Virus record (IMG/VR): IMGVR_UViG_3300021354_000015 | Coordinates: 1-39,816 of that record | DNA from: a virus | Strand: one strand, 5' to 3' | DNA: 39,816 nucleotides | Shown: in pieces, positions 15,472 through 22,885 of the stretch | How positions within the stretch are numbered: position 1 is the first letter of the stretch | Layout of the letters: the number at the start of each line of letters is the position of its first letter | The notes under the pieces: generated by a model | What the model was told of the DNA's origin: nothing | The model's input: only the letters and a program-made list of their open reading frames with translations | Database searches by the model: none | Made by a program: the position numbers and the translations under genes

Positions 15472-15753
15472 TTAAACAGATGCAATAGAGAACCAGCCAT
15501 AGTCACCAGAAGCCATAGAAGCTGCTGTTAAATATGAACCAGCACCCAAAGTCGCTTGGAATGTTGAAGCATTTACTACAACGGTTGCTGAAGATGCTGC
15601 AATAGCTACACCTGCTTGACCGTAAACATAACGCTTACCATCTGATGCAAATGTTTCTGCACCTAATGGGCCAAATGAAGGCAAACTGCCTGATGCTACT
15701 GTTTGAGGTGCTGTCAAATTAACACCTGCGATTGGAAGAACTGAATATGCCAT
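15472..15753 (-). CDS. Head decoration-like small protein
   Basis: A 93-aa protein with high Ala, Ser and Gly content and no charged clusters, predicted all beta (GAETFASDGKRYVYGQAGVAIAASSATVVVNASTFQATLGAG). The place next to the major capsid gene, the ribosome site AAGGAAAATATC and the terminator right after it fit an abundant capsid surface or decoration protein. No family motif is certain. Confidence 0.55.
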   Translation of the reverse strand: MAYSVLPIAGVNLTAPQTVASGSLPSFGPLGAETFASDGKRYVYGQAGVAIAASSATVVVNASTFQATLGAGSYLTAASMASGDYGWFSIASV

Positions 15754-15790
15754 GATATTTTCCTTAAATAATTAAATAGACTGTTAAAAC

Positions 15791-15804
15791 AGGGGTTTTC
15801 CCCT
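15791..15804 (-). terminator. Short GC hairpin after the capsid gene (attenuator?)
   Basis: Bases 15791-15804 (AGGGGTTTTCCCCT) form a perfect 5-bp stem with a four-base loop, five bases past the capsid stop, followed on the minus strand by TGTTTTAACAG. The T-run is short, so it may be a weak terminator, an mRNA-stabilising hairpin or both. Confidence 0.45.
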
Positions 15805-15809
15805 ATTTA

Positions 15810-16790
15810 TTAACTACCAGTCAACAAGCCTTGTAGGAAGCTGTTTGAAGTTGTAAGATTCCCGGCCCAGCCATACAATTTTACAATCGCATCCTGGTTG
15901 ATAGCTTGACGCTCGCCACCGATAGGTACAAAGTTACGCTCTTTATGTGGGCGTAGGAAGATGTAATTAGTGTTCAACATATACATATATGTAGCTGTTT
16001 CTTGAGCACCATAACCACCGCCTAATACCACATCAGCAGATGTACCACCACCGTAGAACTTCAATGAAGCAAAACCAGCAGCGCCTGATTCCTCAGAAGC
16101 GATACGCTGAATAGCTTGCAAAGCGCCTACATAGTAACCATACAAAGTGTTACCAGCAACAATCAAGTCAGCCTTGTCTGTACCACGAATCTGCTTGATA
16201 GCAGCAGTAGTCATCGCAGCAAGGATGGTTGTTGAGGAAGTAGCACCAGTAGTGATTTGGTTCTGCCAGAATGTCCAAGTAGCACGGTTAATACCACCGT
16301 AAGTACCAGATGTAGGAGAAACTGCAACAGCAGCGCCCAAACCATCTAAGTTCTTACCACCGTTACCAGTACCATCACCGTACAAGTCACCAGAAATGCG
16401 ATTAAGCAAACGGGCTTCAGAAACTTGCATACGACCATCTAACAAGTCGATGATTGCTTCTTTGCTGCTGTTTTGCAACATTTCAAGACCAGACATAGTT
16501 ACAGAGTCTGCGTACTGTGCAATTTTGTATTGTGCAGCAGAGATTGGGCTATCTGGGGCGATGTTCAATACTTCATATCCTGAATAGGAGTTTGCGTTGT
16601 TGGTTGACGAATCCTCATACATCAATTCCTGAAGGATGACATTACCGCCTGAGAAAGGCTTAATGTTACCCTTTTGATTTAAACGAGTAAGAATTGCGTT
16701 GTTTTGTGTTAAGTTATCTGCCAATTCACCGCTACGACTTTGAATCGTGGTGGCAATTATGTCAGTGATTGCTGAGTTAGCAAATGCCAT
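15810..16790 (-). CDS. Major capsid protein
   Basis: This 326-aa protein is the best capsid candidate from its sequence and position. It begins with a helical stretch (SAITDIIATTIQSRSGELADNLTQNNAILTRL) and continues with NIKPFSGGNVILQELMYED, a pattern typical of phage coat proteins of the HK97 fold. Later parts include LIVAGNTLYGYYVGALQAIQRIA and FLRPHKERNFVPIGGERQAINQDAIVKLYGWAGNL. Codon choice looks richer in G and C than in flanking genes, as is common for highly expressed genes, though this was not computed. The scaffold-like gene lies upstream and the decoration-like gene downstream. Confidence 0.85.
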   Translation of the reverse strand: MAFANSAITDIIATTIQSRSGELADNLTQNNAILTRLNQKGNIKPFSGGNVILQELMYEDSSTNNANSYSGYEVLNIAPDSPISAAQYKIAQYADSVTMSGLEMLQNSSKEAIIDLLDGRMQVSEARLLNRISGDLYGDGTGNGGKNLDGLGAAVAVSPTSGTYGGINRATWTFWQNQITTGATSSTTILAAMTTAAIKQIRGTDKADLIVAGNTLYGYYVGALQAIQRIASEESGAAGFASLKFYGGGTSADVVLGGGYGAQETATYMYMLNTNYIFLRPHKERNFVPIGGERQAINQDAIVKLYGWAGNLTTSNSFLQGLLTGS

Positions 16791-16828
16791 GATTATTATC
16801 CTTAAAAAAATGCGCCAAAATTGGCTAG

Positions 16829-17878
16829 TTAAACCCTACGACTCATTGCTTCGCCTAATTGTTCGGCTATCATTGAGCGTCTATCCTTTTTATCGCCTGA
16901 GTCTGCCACTTTTCCACTAGGTGTAGTAGATTTCGGACTTACCGCAGCCGCCTTCGCTTTCTGTACTTGCTGCGCTTTGATTGACGCTTGTTTGGAATCT
17001 TTCAGGAGTCGGTCCTGTTCTAATGCCCAAACTTCATCATTCATACGCACAGCTTTCTTGTAAGCTGTTTCTAGGTCTTGGGCTTTCCCTAACTCAAGTA
17101 ATTGAGCCATTTCTTCCCTTACCACATCAAAATGCGGAAACTTCTCCACATCACTTCGTACTCTTTCAATTTCACCCATTAAGCGTTGATTTTCCTCTTG
17201 GGCAAACCGACCTTTAATAGATGAAACTTCCTGATTTACCTGATTTAACTGGTACATCAGTTGTTGAGTGTATGGGTCAAGCTGTTGTGCTTGAGCAACA
17301 CTTTCACCATTTAATTGTATTCCATATTCTTGTGCAAGTCTTTGAAAAATTTGTACTTTCTGGTCATAAGGTGCATTTGTCAGAATTTGGTCAGCCCTAG
17401 CCAAGTTTTGAATGTACTGTACAGGCTTAATATTGCGTCTTTCTAAGTCAGGTACAAATGGCGCTACTGCCTGTTCATACTCTTTAGCCCTATCAGCTTC
17501 AGCTTTATAAGTAGAAACGCCTTTTTTATACTCTGATTCACGCTGATTAGCATATTCAGCAAATTTAACAAAGTCATCCTTGTTAATTTGCTCGCCTTTT
17601 TCTAGCTTATCCCAGATATTGACATATTCTTTCTTCCAGGTTGAAGGGCGATTTATCTTTTCCTGCGGTACATCATCCTCAGCTTCAGACTCAGTAGCTT
17701 CAATGACTTCGGAAGGTTCTTCGTGGTCTGATTCGCTAACTTTCTCTTTAGCGGATTCTTCGGAAATATTGTCCGTTTCAGGCACTTCAATGTCTTTTTC
17801 GATAGGTGCTTCAAGAGTGCCTTCTTCTGCTGCTTCTAGTGCAGCCTCTAACATATCCCTACGGTCTAATTCTGCCAT
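16829..17878 (-). CDS. Scaffolding protein candidate
   Basis: A 349-aa, very acidic protein at its N-terminus (residues 1-75 mostly Glu, Asp, Ala and Ser) with a middle and C-terminal coiled-coil region (about 120-300) and a short basic C-terminus (KKDRRSMIAEQLGEAMSRRV). A small basic helix at the end of a helical acidic protein is how P22-type scaffolds bind the coat. It is directly upstream of the capsid gene. The call is by composition and location. Confidence 0.72.
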   Translation of the reverse strand: MAELDRRDMLEAALEAAEEGTLEAPIEKDIEVPETDNISEESAKEKVSESDHEEPSEVIEATESEAEDDVPQEKINRPSTWKKEYVNIWDKLEKGEQINKDDFVKFAEYANQRESEYKKGVSTYKAEADRAKEYEQAVAPFVPDLERRNIKPVQYIQNLARADQILTNAPYDQKVQIFQRLAQEYGIQLNGESVAQAQQLDPYTQQLMYQLNQVNQEVSSIKGRFAQEENQRLMGEIERVRSDVEKFPHFDVVREEMAQLLELGKAQDLETAYKKAVRMNDEVWALEQDRLLKDSKQASIKAQQVQKAKAAAVSPKSTTPSGKVADSGDKKDRRSMIAEQLGEAMSRRV

Positions 17879-17886
17879 GATTTTTC

Positions 17887-18258
17887 CTAGTATTTAAGTT
17901 TTTCGTATGCTATTTCAGCTATTTGACGCTTTCGTGCTTCTTGGGACTTTTTACTGATTTCTACAGCTTTTCTTTCCATAGGTACATCGTTGCCTAATTC
18001 AATACAATGGTTGCGTTTTAGGTTCTCTCTATGCTTAGAACGGCTTGAAATCCATGTACCATCTGCCATGCTAATGTGGCCTTGAATATCAGAAATCACC
18101 ATGTGGGTTGTCTGTCTAGGGGCATTTTGCTTCTCTAACCATGACTTTTTAGCTTCTTCGAGTCCCAAAGTGGGAGTCCATATTTCCATGAAATAATCTT
18201 CATCGCTAAGTTTTGCAACATGATTTCCTTCTTCATATCCGCAATTTGGGCATTTCAT
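17887..18258 (-). CDS. Zinc-ribbon-containing hypothetical protein
   Basis: A 123-aa protein starting MKCPNCGYEEGNH, half of a zinc ribbon (CxxC; the only later Cys is in RNHCIELG), with a C-terminal basic helix. It has GGAGAATGTA before the ATG and overlaps the glycosyltransferase-like gene by one base. The middle part with MVISDIQGHISMADGTWISSRSKHRENLKRNHCIELG occurs in phage head modules. Function unknown. Confidence 0.6.
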   Translation of the reverse strand: MKCPNCGYEEGNHVAKLSDEDYFMEIWTPTLGLEEAKKSWLEKQNAPRQTTHMVISDIQGHISMADGTWISSRSKHRENLKRNHCIELGNDVPMERKAVEISKKSQEARKRQIAEIAYEKLKY

Positions 18259-19160
18259 TACATTCTCCTTATTAATTCTGGGATTTGGTCATATTCGTGG
18301 GGTCTTAAAGCAACTACAGAGTCGTACCATCTGCCATTCTTCCAACGCCAGCAGACAAATTCTTCTTTAGGTAACAAAACAATGGTTTTAATGCCCAATG
18401 CGCCTGCAAGATGGGCTGTTCCTGTATCGACTGTAACAATGCCTTTACACGCTTTCATGTGGCTTGCAGACTTATTCCAGTCTGTTTTCCAACCATCGTC
18501 AGGTAAAGAATTAAATACACCATCAGTTTTAGGGTTTAAGCTGTAGCAATCGCTTCCTACGAGCTTTTCCATCTCACGCATATCTATAGACTTGATGTAG
18601 TACAAAATCTGCTTAGAAGCCTCCCAATTCACTCCAATCTTGGGTGGAATATTGCTAGGAATAGCGTGTAAATAACCTTCAGAACCTACTATTTTCTTAG
18701 TAGTAACAGGAAATAGATTTTTAGCAATAGGATGCGAAACAGACAAATAATAGGGTAAAGACATCAAGCCAATCCAATAATCTGACTCTGTTGCTACACC
18801 TATATCGACTTCATTTGTAAAGACATCTACAGCGTCTATTTGACCTAATAAATAATGAAGTGAGCCTTCTTGTAGGACTACGACCTTTTTAGCGCCCAAT
18901 ACCTTTAATGCAGGCAAGAATCTAGCAAACATAATAATGTCACCAAAGCCTTGTTCTACCTGTACAGTAATGGTTTTCCCTAATAAGGATTGACCTTCCC
19001 ATACTGGGATTTTTAGCGCAGGTCTAGTAGGAGAGGGTTCATTTTTAATGATGTCCTCATGCCAGCGATATTCGTATAACTTAAAACCTTGTTCATATCT
19101 GCCAGCGTGTAAGTGTTTAGAGGCTAGGCTAAATTGCTCTTGGGGGTTTACAGTAGTAAT
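18258..19160 (-). CDS. Glycosyltransferase-family-9-like protein with no standard start codon
   Basis: The frame is open from 19172 and reads NPQEQFSLASKHLHAGRYEQGF, then a TPR-like LYEYRW, then IPVWEGQSLLGKTITVQVEQG and FGDIIMFARFLPALKVLGA. This matches the conserved start of heptosyltransferase-like (GT9) proteins fused to TPRs. The C-terminal donor-site block GIVTVDTGTAHLAGALGIKTIVLLP is intact. The only ATG near the front (18932) would delete the first Rossmann strand. No ATG, GTG or TTG occurs upstream in frame. An ATT at 19160 with GAGGAA eight bases before it, or a -1 frameshift from the 155-aa gene that ends at 19148, could give the full protein. Confidence 0.65.
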   Translation of the reverse strand: MTTVNPQEQFSLASKHLHAGRYEQGFKLYEYRWHEDIIKNEPSPTRPALKIPVWEGQSLLGKTITVQVEQGFGDIIMFARFLPALKVLGAKKVVVLQEGSLHYLLGQIDAVDVFTNEVDIGVATESDYWIGLMSLPYYLSVSHPIAKNLFPVTTKKIVGSEGYLHAIPSNIPPKIGVNWEASKQILYYIKSIDMREMEKLVGSDCYSLNPKTDGVFNSLPDDGWKTDWNKSASHMKACKGIVTVDTGTAHLAGALGIKTIVLLPKEEFVCWRWKNGRWYDSVVALRPHEYDQIPELIRRM

Positions 19161-19615
19161 AGTATGGCTTCCTCATCGTCTAGTTCTGCTTGTCGTTTGG
19201 CTTCGAGTATTGCAATCTCCTGCTCTAAGCGGAGTTTTGCTTCTCTCATTGCTACTGCGGTTTGCAGGTCTTGTTGCTGTCTAACAAGATTAGCGATGTA
19301 TCGGTCAATATTTGCTAGGTTTGACGGTATATCAACGCTAACTTCTTGATTGGATTGTACTTTATTTTGTTGTATTGGCGCAACTGGTTTAGGGTTAACT
19401 AAATCAGCAATTGCCTGTTTTCTGTTTTTTGCATCAGTTTTTAATGCTTCAATTCGCTTATTTTCTGCTACTTGAAGTTTCTTTTGTAAAGCCTTATATT
19501 TTTTGCGTTCCTCTGGTGTCCAAGCATCATCACCGCCTGTAGGCCTAACAGGGGTAATGACAATTTGAAATGCGTTATTTTGAAACGCAGTCGGTTGAAA
19601 AGCAGTTTGAAACAT
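19148..19615 (-). CDS. Coiled-coil hypothetical protein in the head-module insert
   Basis: A 155-aa protein with an N-terminal repeat (FQTAFQPTAFQNNAFQ, residues 2-17), which resembles short phage 'AFQ.NAFQ' proteins, then a long charged coiled coil (30-150) ending ILLLL. The start forms a TAATG overlap with the 89-aa gene. Its 3' end overlaps the open frame of the GT9-like gene by 13 to 24 bases. Function unknown, and a structural or fibre-assembly role would fit the location. Confidence 0.6.
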   Translation of the reverse strand: MFQTAFQPTAFQNNAFQIVITPVRPTGGDDAWTPEERKKYKALQKKLQVAENKRIEALKTDAKNRKQAIADLVNPKPVAPIQQNKVQSNQEVSVDIPSNLANIDRYIANLVRQQQDLQTAVAMREAKLRLEQEIAILEAKRQAELDDEEAILLLL

Positions 19616-19884
19616 TAAGCGTCTGTTGCGTTTTGATACTGGGTAAACGTCTTCAAAATGCCGTAAATAGCTGGAATTATATCACCCTTAAGGTCCTCAA
19701 CGGCAATATAATGCGCATCCTCACGCACCGTAGCCATATTGCCTTGTCTTGCGGCTTCATCATAATAAATAGCCACTTGTACTTGGATTTGGTCTTTAGT
19801 GCCAAAGAAATTAGTAATTCTAGCGTATGCCTTGGGTGCTGGTACGCCAAATTGAGTTGATTCTAATGCTAATTGCAAAGCCAT
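19615..19884 (-). CDS. Small conserved structural-region protein
   Basis: An 89-aa protein, predicted alpha/beta, with MALQLALESTQFGVPAPKAYARITNFFGTKDQIQVQVAIYYDEAARQG. Proteins of this kind occur next to fibre genes in many phages, without a defined function. It has a GGAGAATTAC ribosome site and lies ten bases after the 996-aa adhesin gene. Confidence 0.6.
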   Translation of the reverse strand: MALQLALESTQFGVPAPKAYARITNFFGTKDQIQVQVAIYYDEAARQGNMATVREDAHYIAVEDLKGDIIPAIYGILKTFTQYQNATDA

Positions 19885-19894
19885 GTAATTCTCC

Positions 19895-22885
19895 TTAGTA
19901 TGTCATTTCTGTAGTTCTTAGCTGGCAGACGACACGAATAGTCGTGCCAGCTTGCCCTGTAAAGGTAACTCTTAAACCACCGTTGGTTGTATCTGCCGCC
20001 AATGCTATTGTCCAAGTTGCTGCGCCAGCATCCGCATAAAGGGAAGTTACTGTAGAACCAACAAGGGTAGTAGTTCCTACACCAGCACCTCGTTTAATAA
20101 CACCCTCAATAGTCCAGCCTTTAGTATCGCCACCGCCAGTTACTCCTGAGATAACTTCACCTCTAAAGAAGTAAGCAGAGTTATTAGGTAGTATTACTTG
20201 GTTTGAAGTAGAAGCAGCACCGCCATTGGTTGTTAAAACTGTAGGTGTAGCATCTGTAGTGTTTGCCCTAGCGACAAAAAATTCGTATTGAGCATCTCCA
20301 CCAACAGTCGTATTTCCAGAAGCGTATGCAAATGCACCATAGATGCCCCTAACTGTTGAATATCTACCACCAGCGGTTGAATATGCTCCACTTGCATTAA
20401 CATTATAACCACCAAGAACTGTACTAAAATCATTTCCAGAAATATTAGAGCCGCCTCCAGTAAGTACTGAACCTGTTCCTGATGCTGTATTTGAGTAAAT
20501 AGAAAATGTTGTTGCTCCACCACCACCAATAAATGCTCCCATACCAGATGCAGTATTAAAAGCACCACCACAAACGGTTGACCAATCGCCTGAAGCAATA
20601 TTTTTTTGTGCCGCGTTACCAGCGTTTCCACCACCACCGATAAATGAATAACTACCAGTAGCTTGGTTATTACCACCGCCTACTACTACTCCATGAGGAG
20701 TAAAGAAAGATAGAGTTGGAGAACCACTTGCACTAGCGTTTTGGCTTAAAGTAAGCGATGTGCCTGAAATGGCGGCTACATAAGTATGGGGATACTGTGT
20801 AACACCTGTGCCAGTAATTAACTGTCCTACTTTGATATTAGCGTTAGAGCCTGACAATGTTACTGCTGTTGAACCACTTGTAAAAGATGTAGTGGCTTGA
20901 GTAGTAACTGCGGCACTAGCTGTTCCTGTGTTTAAATATCCAGCACCAATAAAGTTAAAATAACCAGCGGCTGTATGAGTATGTCCGCCGCCAATAAAAG
21001 CGGCTGTACCTGTTGCTGTATTTGCTATTCCACCGCCAATAAAGGAATATGAACCAGTATTAGTATTTTGATTACCACCTGCTACTGTAGAGTAAACTGC
21101 AGAAGCTGTATTTGATGCACCGCCTAATGTAGCTGAACCAGTACCACTAGCTACTTGTGCGGCACTACCTCTTAAAGTCTGCCAATCAACAGCATTAGCA
21201 CCTCTAGCATTACCACCTACTGTAGATGATGTAGTAGCTTGTGCTTGTAGTGCGCCTGTTCCTGCTGGGCTTACATAAAGACTACCATCTGATTGAAGTC
21301 CTAGTCCTGCTACTCCACTAAAGGATAGGGTAGGAGTTCCGTATACTGCTGTGGTTGTTGTTGGGACATAGGTGTTTAAGGTGCTTCCCAATTCAAATTG
21401 TGCGCCCCAAAGATATATTCCTGTTGTTCCATCTCCAGTTGCGGCATCTCTAATTTGAATTCCAGAACCAGTAGTTGCTAAAGTTGTTGTAAAAGAAATA
21501 GAACATCTATACCAGCTACTGCCTATAGAAGTAATTGCAGCTATTATTCCACTTCCTGAAGATGAGGCTACTGAACCGCTACCAGTTAAAGTAAAAGTTG
21601 CACTTCTGCTTGTGGCATCTGAAAACATATTGCTTTGTGCTAATAATGTCCAAGATGTTCTATTATTTGGTTTTAAATAAACAGAAAAAGTGTAGGTTAA
21701 TCCAACAACAGAGTTTGTAGCATTAATACAATAACCAGTTGTAGCATTATTGGAAATAAAGGATGCGGCAGTTGTTGTGCCATCTGGTGCTGTTGTTACA
21801 TTATCTACCGCAGTTCCGTTGGTTCTATTCCAAATTATATTGGTAAATTGTTGGCTATAGGTAAGTAAATTCTGCCCAGTACCTTTTAATACTTCTGTCT
21901 GTCCTGTAATAGTAGTAAATGTACCAGCCGCTGGGGTAGTTCCTCCGATGGCAGGAGGGCTAGAAAGGTCTAAAGTACCGCCTAAAGTTAAGTTTCCGCT
22001 AGAAGTAACTGTACCGCTCAAACTAATGCCTGAAACTGTACCTGTGCCGCTTACAGAAGTTACTGTGCCTGTTGTAGGAGTTGCCCAAGTAGGCGTTGCT
22101 GCATTACCAGCAGAAGTTAATACTTGACCGCTTGTACCATAATTCGTTGTACCTGTGGCATTAGTATTTAAACCAATAGAGCCTGTAGCGTTGATGACAT
22201 GGGCTGATTGCCCTGCTGAACCCCAAGCTAAATAAGTTTTAAATCCATTTCCTGAACCTACTGTAATATCTCCGTCATGCCCTGAATAATAGATTCCGTT
22301 GTTGATACTAAAGAAATCGGCTGGAGTTCCTGCGCTATAGACTGAGGAGTTCATACCAAACTCGCCATAATAGGTGCTGTCTGTGCCTAAGTCGTTGCTT
22401 AATACATAGTTTGTAGAAGCCCCCGAAGTACCTGATTTGTTCTGCAAAATAAATTGCAAATAGCTATTAGGAATTGTTGCGCCTGAAGCTATTGGAGAGT
22501 TTGAGCCATTAAAACTTAAAGTAGGCGTTGTGCTAGTAGAACCGCTAGTAGATAAATAAGTAAATGCGCCTGTAGAAGCTGTGGTAGCACCAATAATAGT
22601 ACCATTTATAGTACCGCCAGTAACCGCTATAGCATTGGCATTTTGCGTAGCCATTGTTCCTAGACCTGACACATCACCGCTAGGAATGGTTGTACTAGCA
22701 GTCATAGCACTTGTGCCATTGCCTATTACATAGCCTGTAAGCGTAGCTGCGCCTGTACCGCCATTAGCTACTGGGACTGTTCCTACTAAGGTATGGTCAG
22801 CGTTCCAATCACTAGGGCGTACTAAACTGGTGTCTGCATCATCAGGTATTGTTGAAACCTTACTATGCTTTACTGTTATAGCCAT
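19895..22885 (-). CDS. Large fibre/adhesin with YadA-like head repeats
   Basis: A 996-aa protein without cysteine apart from a few residues in the beta domain. Residues 1-90 form a fibre start (VPVANGGTGAATLTGYVIGNG). A middle carbohydrate-binding-like beta domain follows (about 330-520, LLTYSQQFTNIIWNRTNGTAVDN). Residues about 610-890 have repeats of the form GSYSFIGGG.AN.A.G, like the left-handed roll of trimeric adhesin heads. A beta C-terminal domain completes it. I infer a trimeric receptor-binding fibre. Its place between portal and scaffold is unusual, as fibres normally follow the tail genes. Confidence 0.75.
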   Translation of the reverse strand: MAITVKHSKVSTIPDDADTSLVRPSDWNADHTLVGTVPVANGGTGAATLTGYVIGNGTSAMTASTTIPSGDVSGLGTMATQNANAIAVTGGTINGTIIGATTASTGAFTYLSTSGSTSTTPTLSFNGSNSPIASGATIPNSYLQFILQNKSGTSGASTNYVLSNDLGTDSTYYGEFGMNSSVYSAGTPADFFSINNGIYYSGHDGDITVGSGNGFKTYLAWGSAGQSAHVINATGSIGLNTNATGTTNYGTSGQVLTSAGNAATPTWATPTTGTVTSVSGTGTVSGISLSGTVTSSGNLTLGGTLDLSSPPAIGGTTPAAGTFTTITGQTEVLKGTGQNLLTYSQQFTNIIWNRTNGTAVDNVTTAPDGTTTAASFISNNATTGYCINATNSVVGLTYTFSVYLKPNNRTSWTLLAQSNMFSDATSRSATFTLTGSGSVASSSGSGIIAAITSIGSSWYRCSISFTTTLATTGSGIQIRDAATGDGTTGIYLWGAQFELGSTLNTYVPTTTTAVYGTPTLSFSGVAGLGLQSDGSLYVSPAGTGALQAQATTSSTVGGNARGANAVDWQTLRGSAAQVASGTGSATLGGASNTASAVYSTVAGGNQNTNTGSYSFIGGGIANTATGTAAFIGGGHTHTAAGYFNFIGAGYLNTGTASAAVTTQATTSFTSGSTAVTLSGSNANIKVGQLITGTGVTQYPHTYVAAISGTSLTLSQNASASGSPTLSFFTPHGVVVGGGNNQATGSYSFIGGGGNAGNAAQKNIASGDWSTVCGGAFNTASGMGAFIGGGGATTFSIYSNTASGTGSVLTGGGSNISGNDFSTVLGGYNVNASGAYSTAGGRYSTVRGIYGAFAYASGNTTVGGDAQYEFFVARANTTDATPTVLTTNGGAASTSNQVILPNNSAYFFRGEVISGVTGGGDTKGWTIEGVIKRGAGVGTTTLVGSTVTSLYADAGAATWTIALAADTTNGGLRVTFTGQAGTTIRVVCQLRTTEMTY

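Noticed and set aside
20233-20676. Second frame within the 996-aa adhesin
   Set aside because: A Leu/Val/Gln-rich frame made by repeat DNA read one base off. It has no ribosome site and no family pattern.
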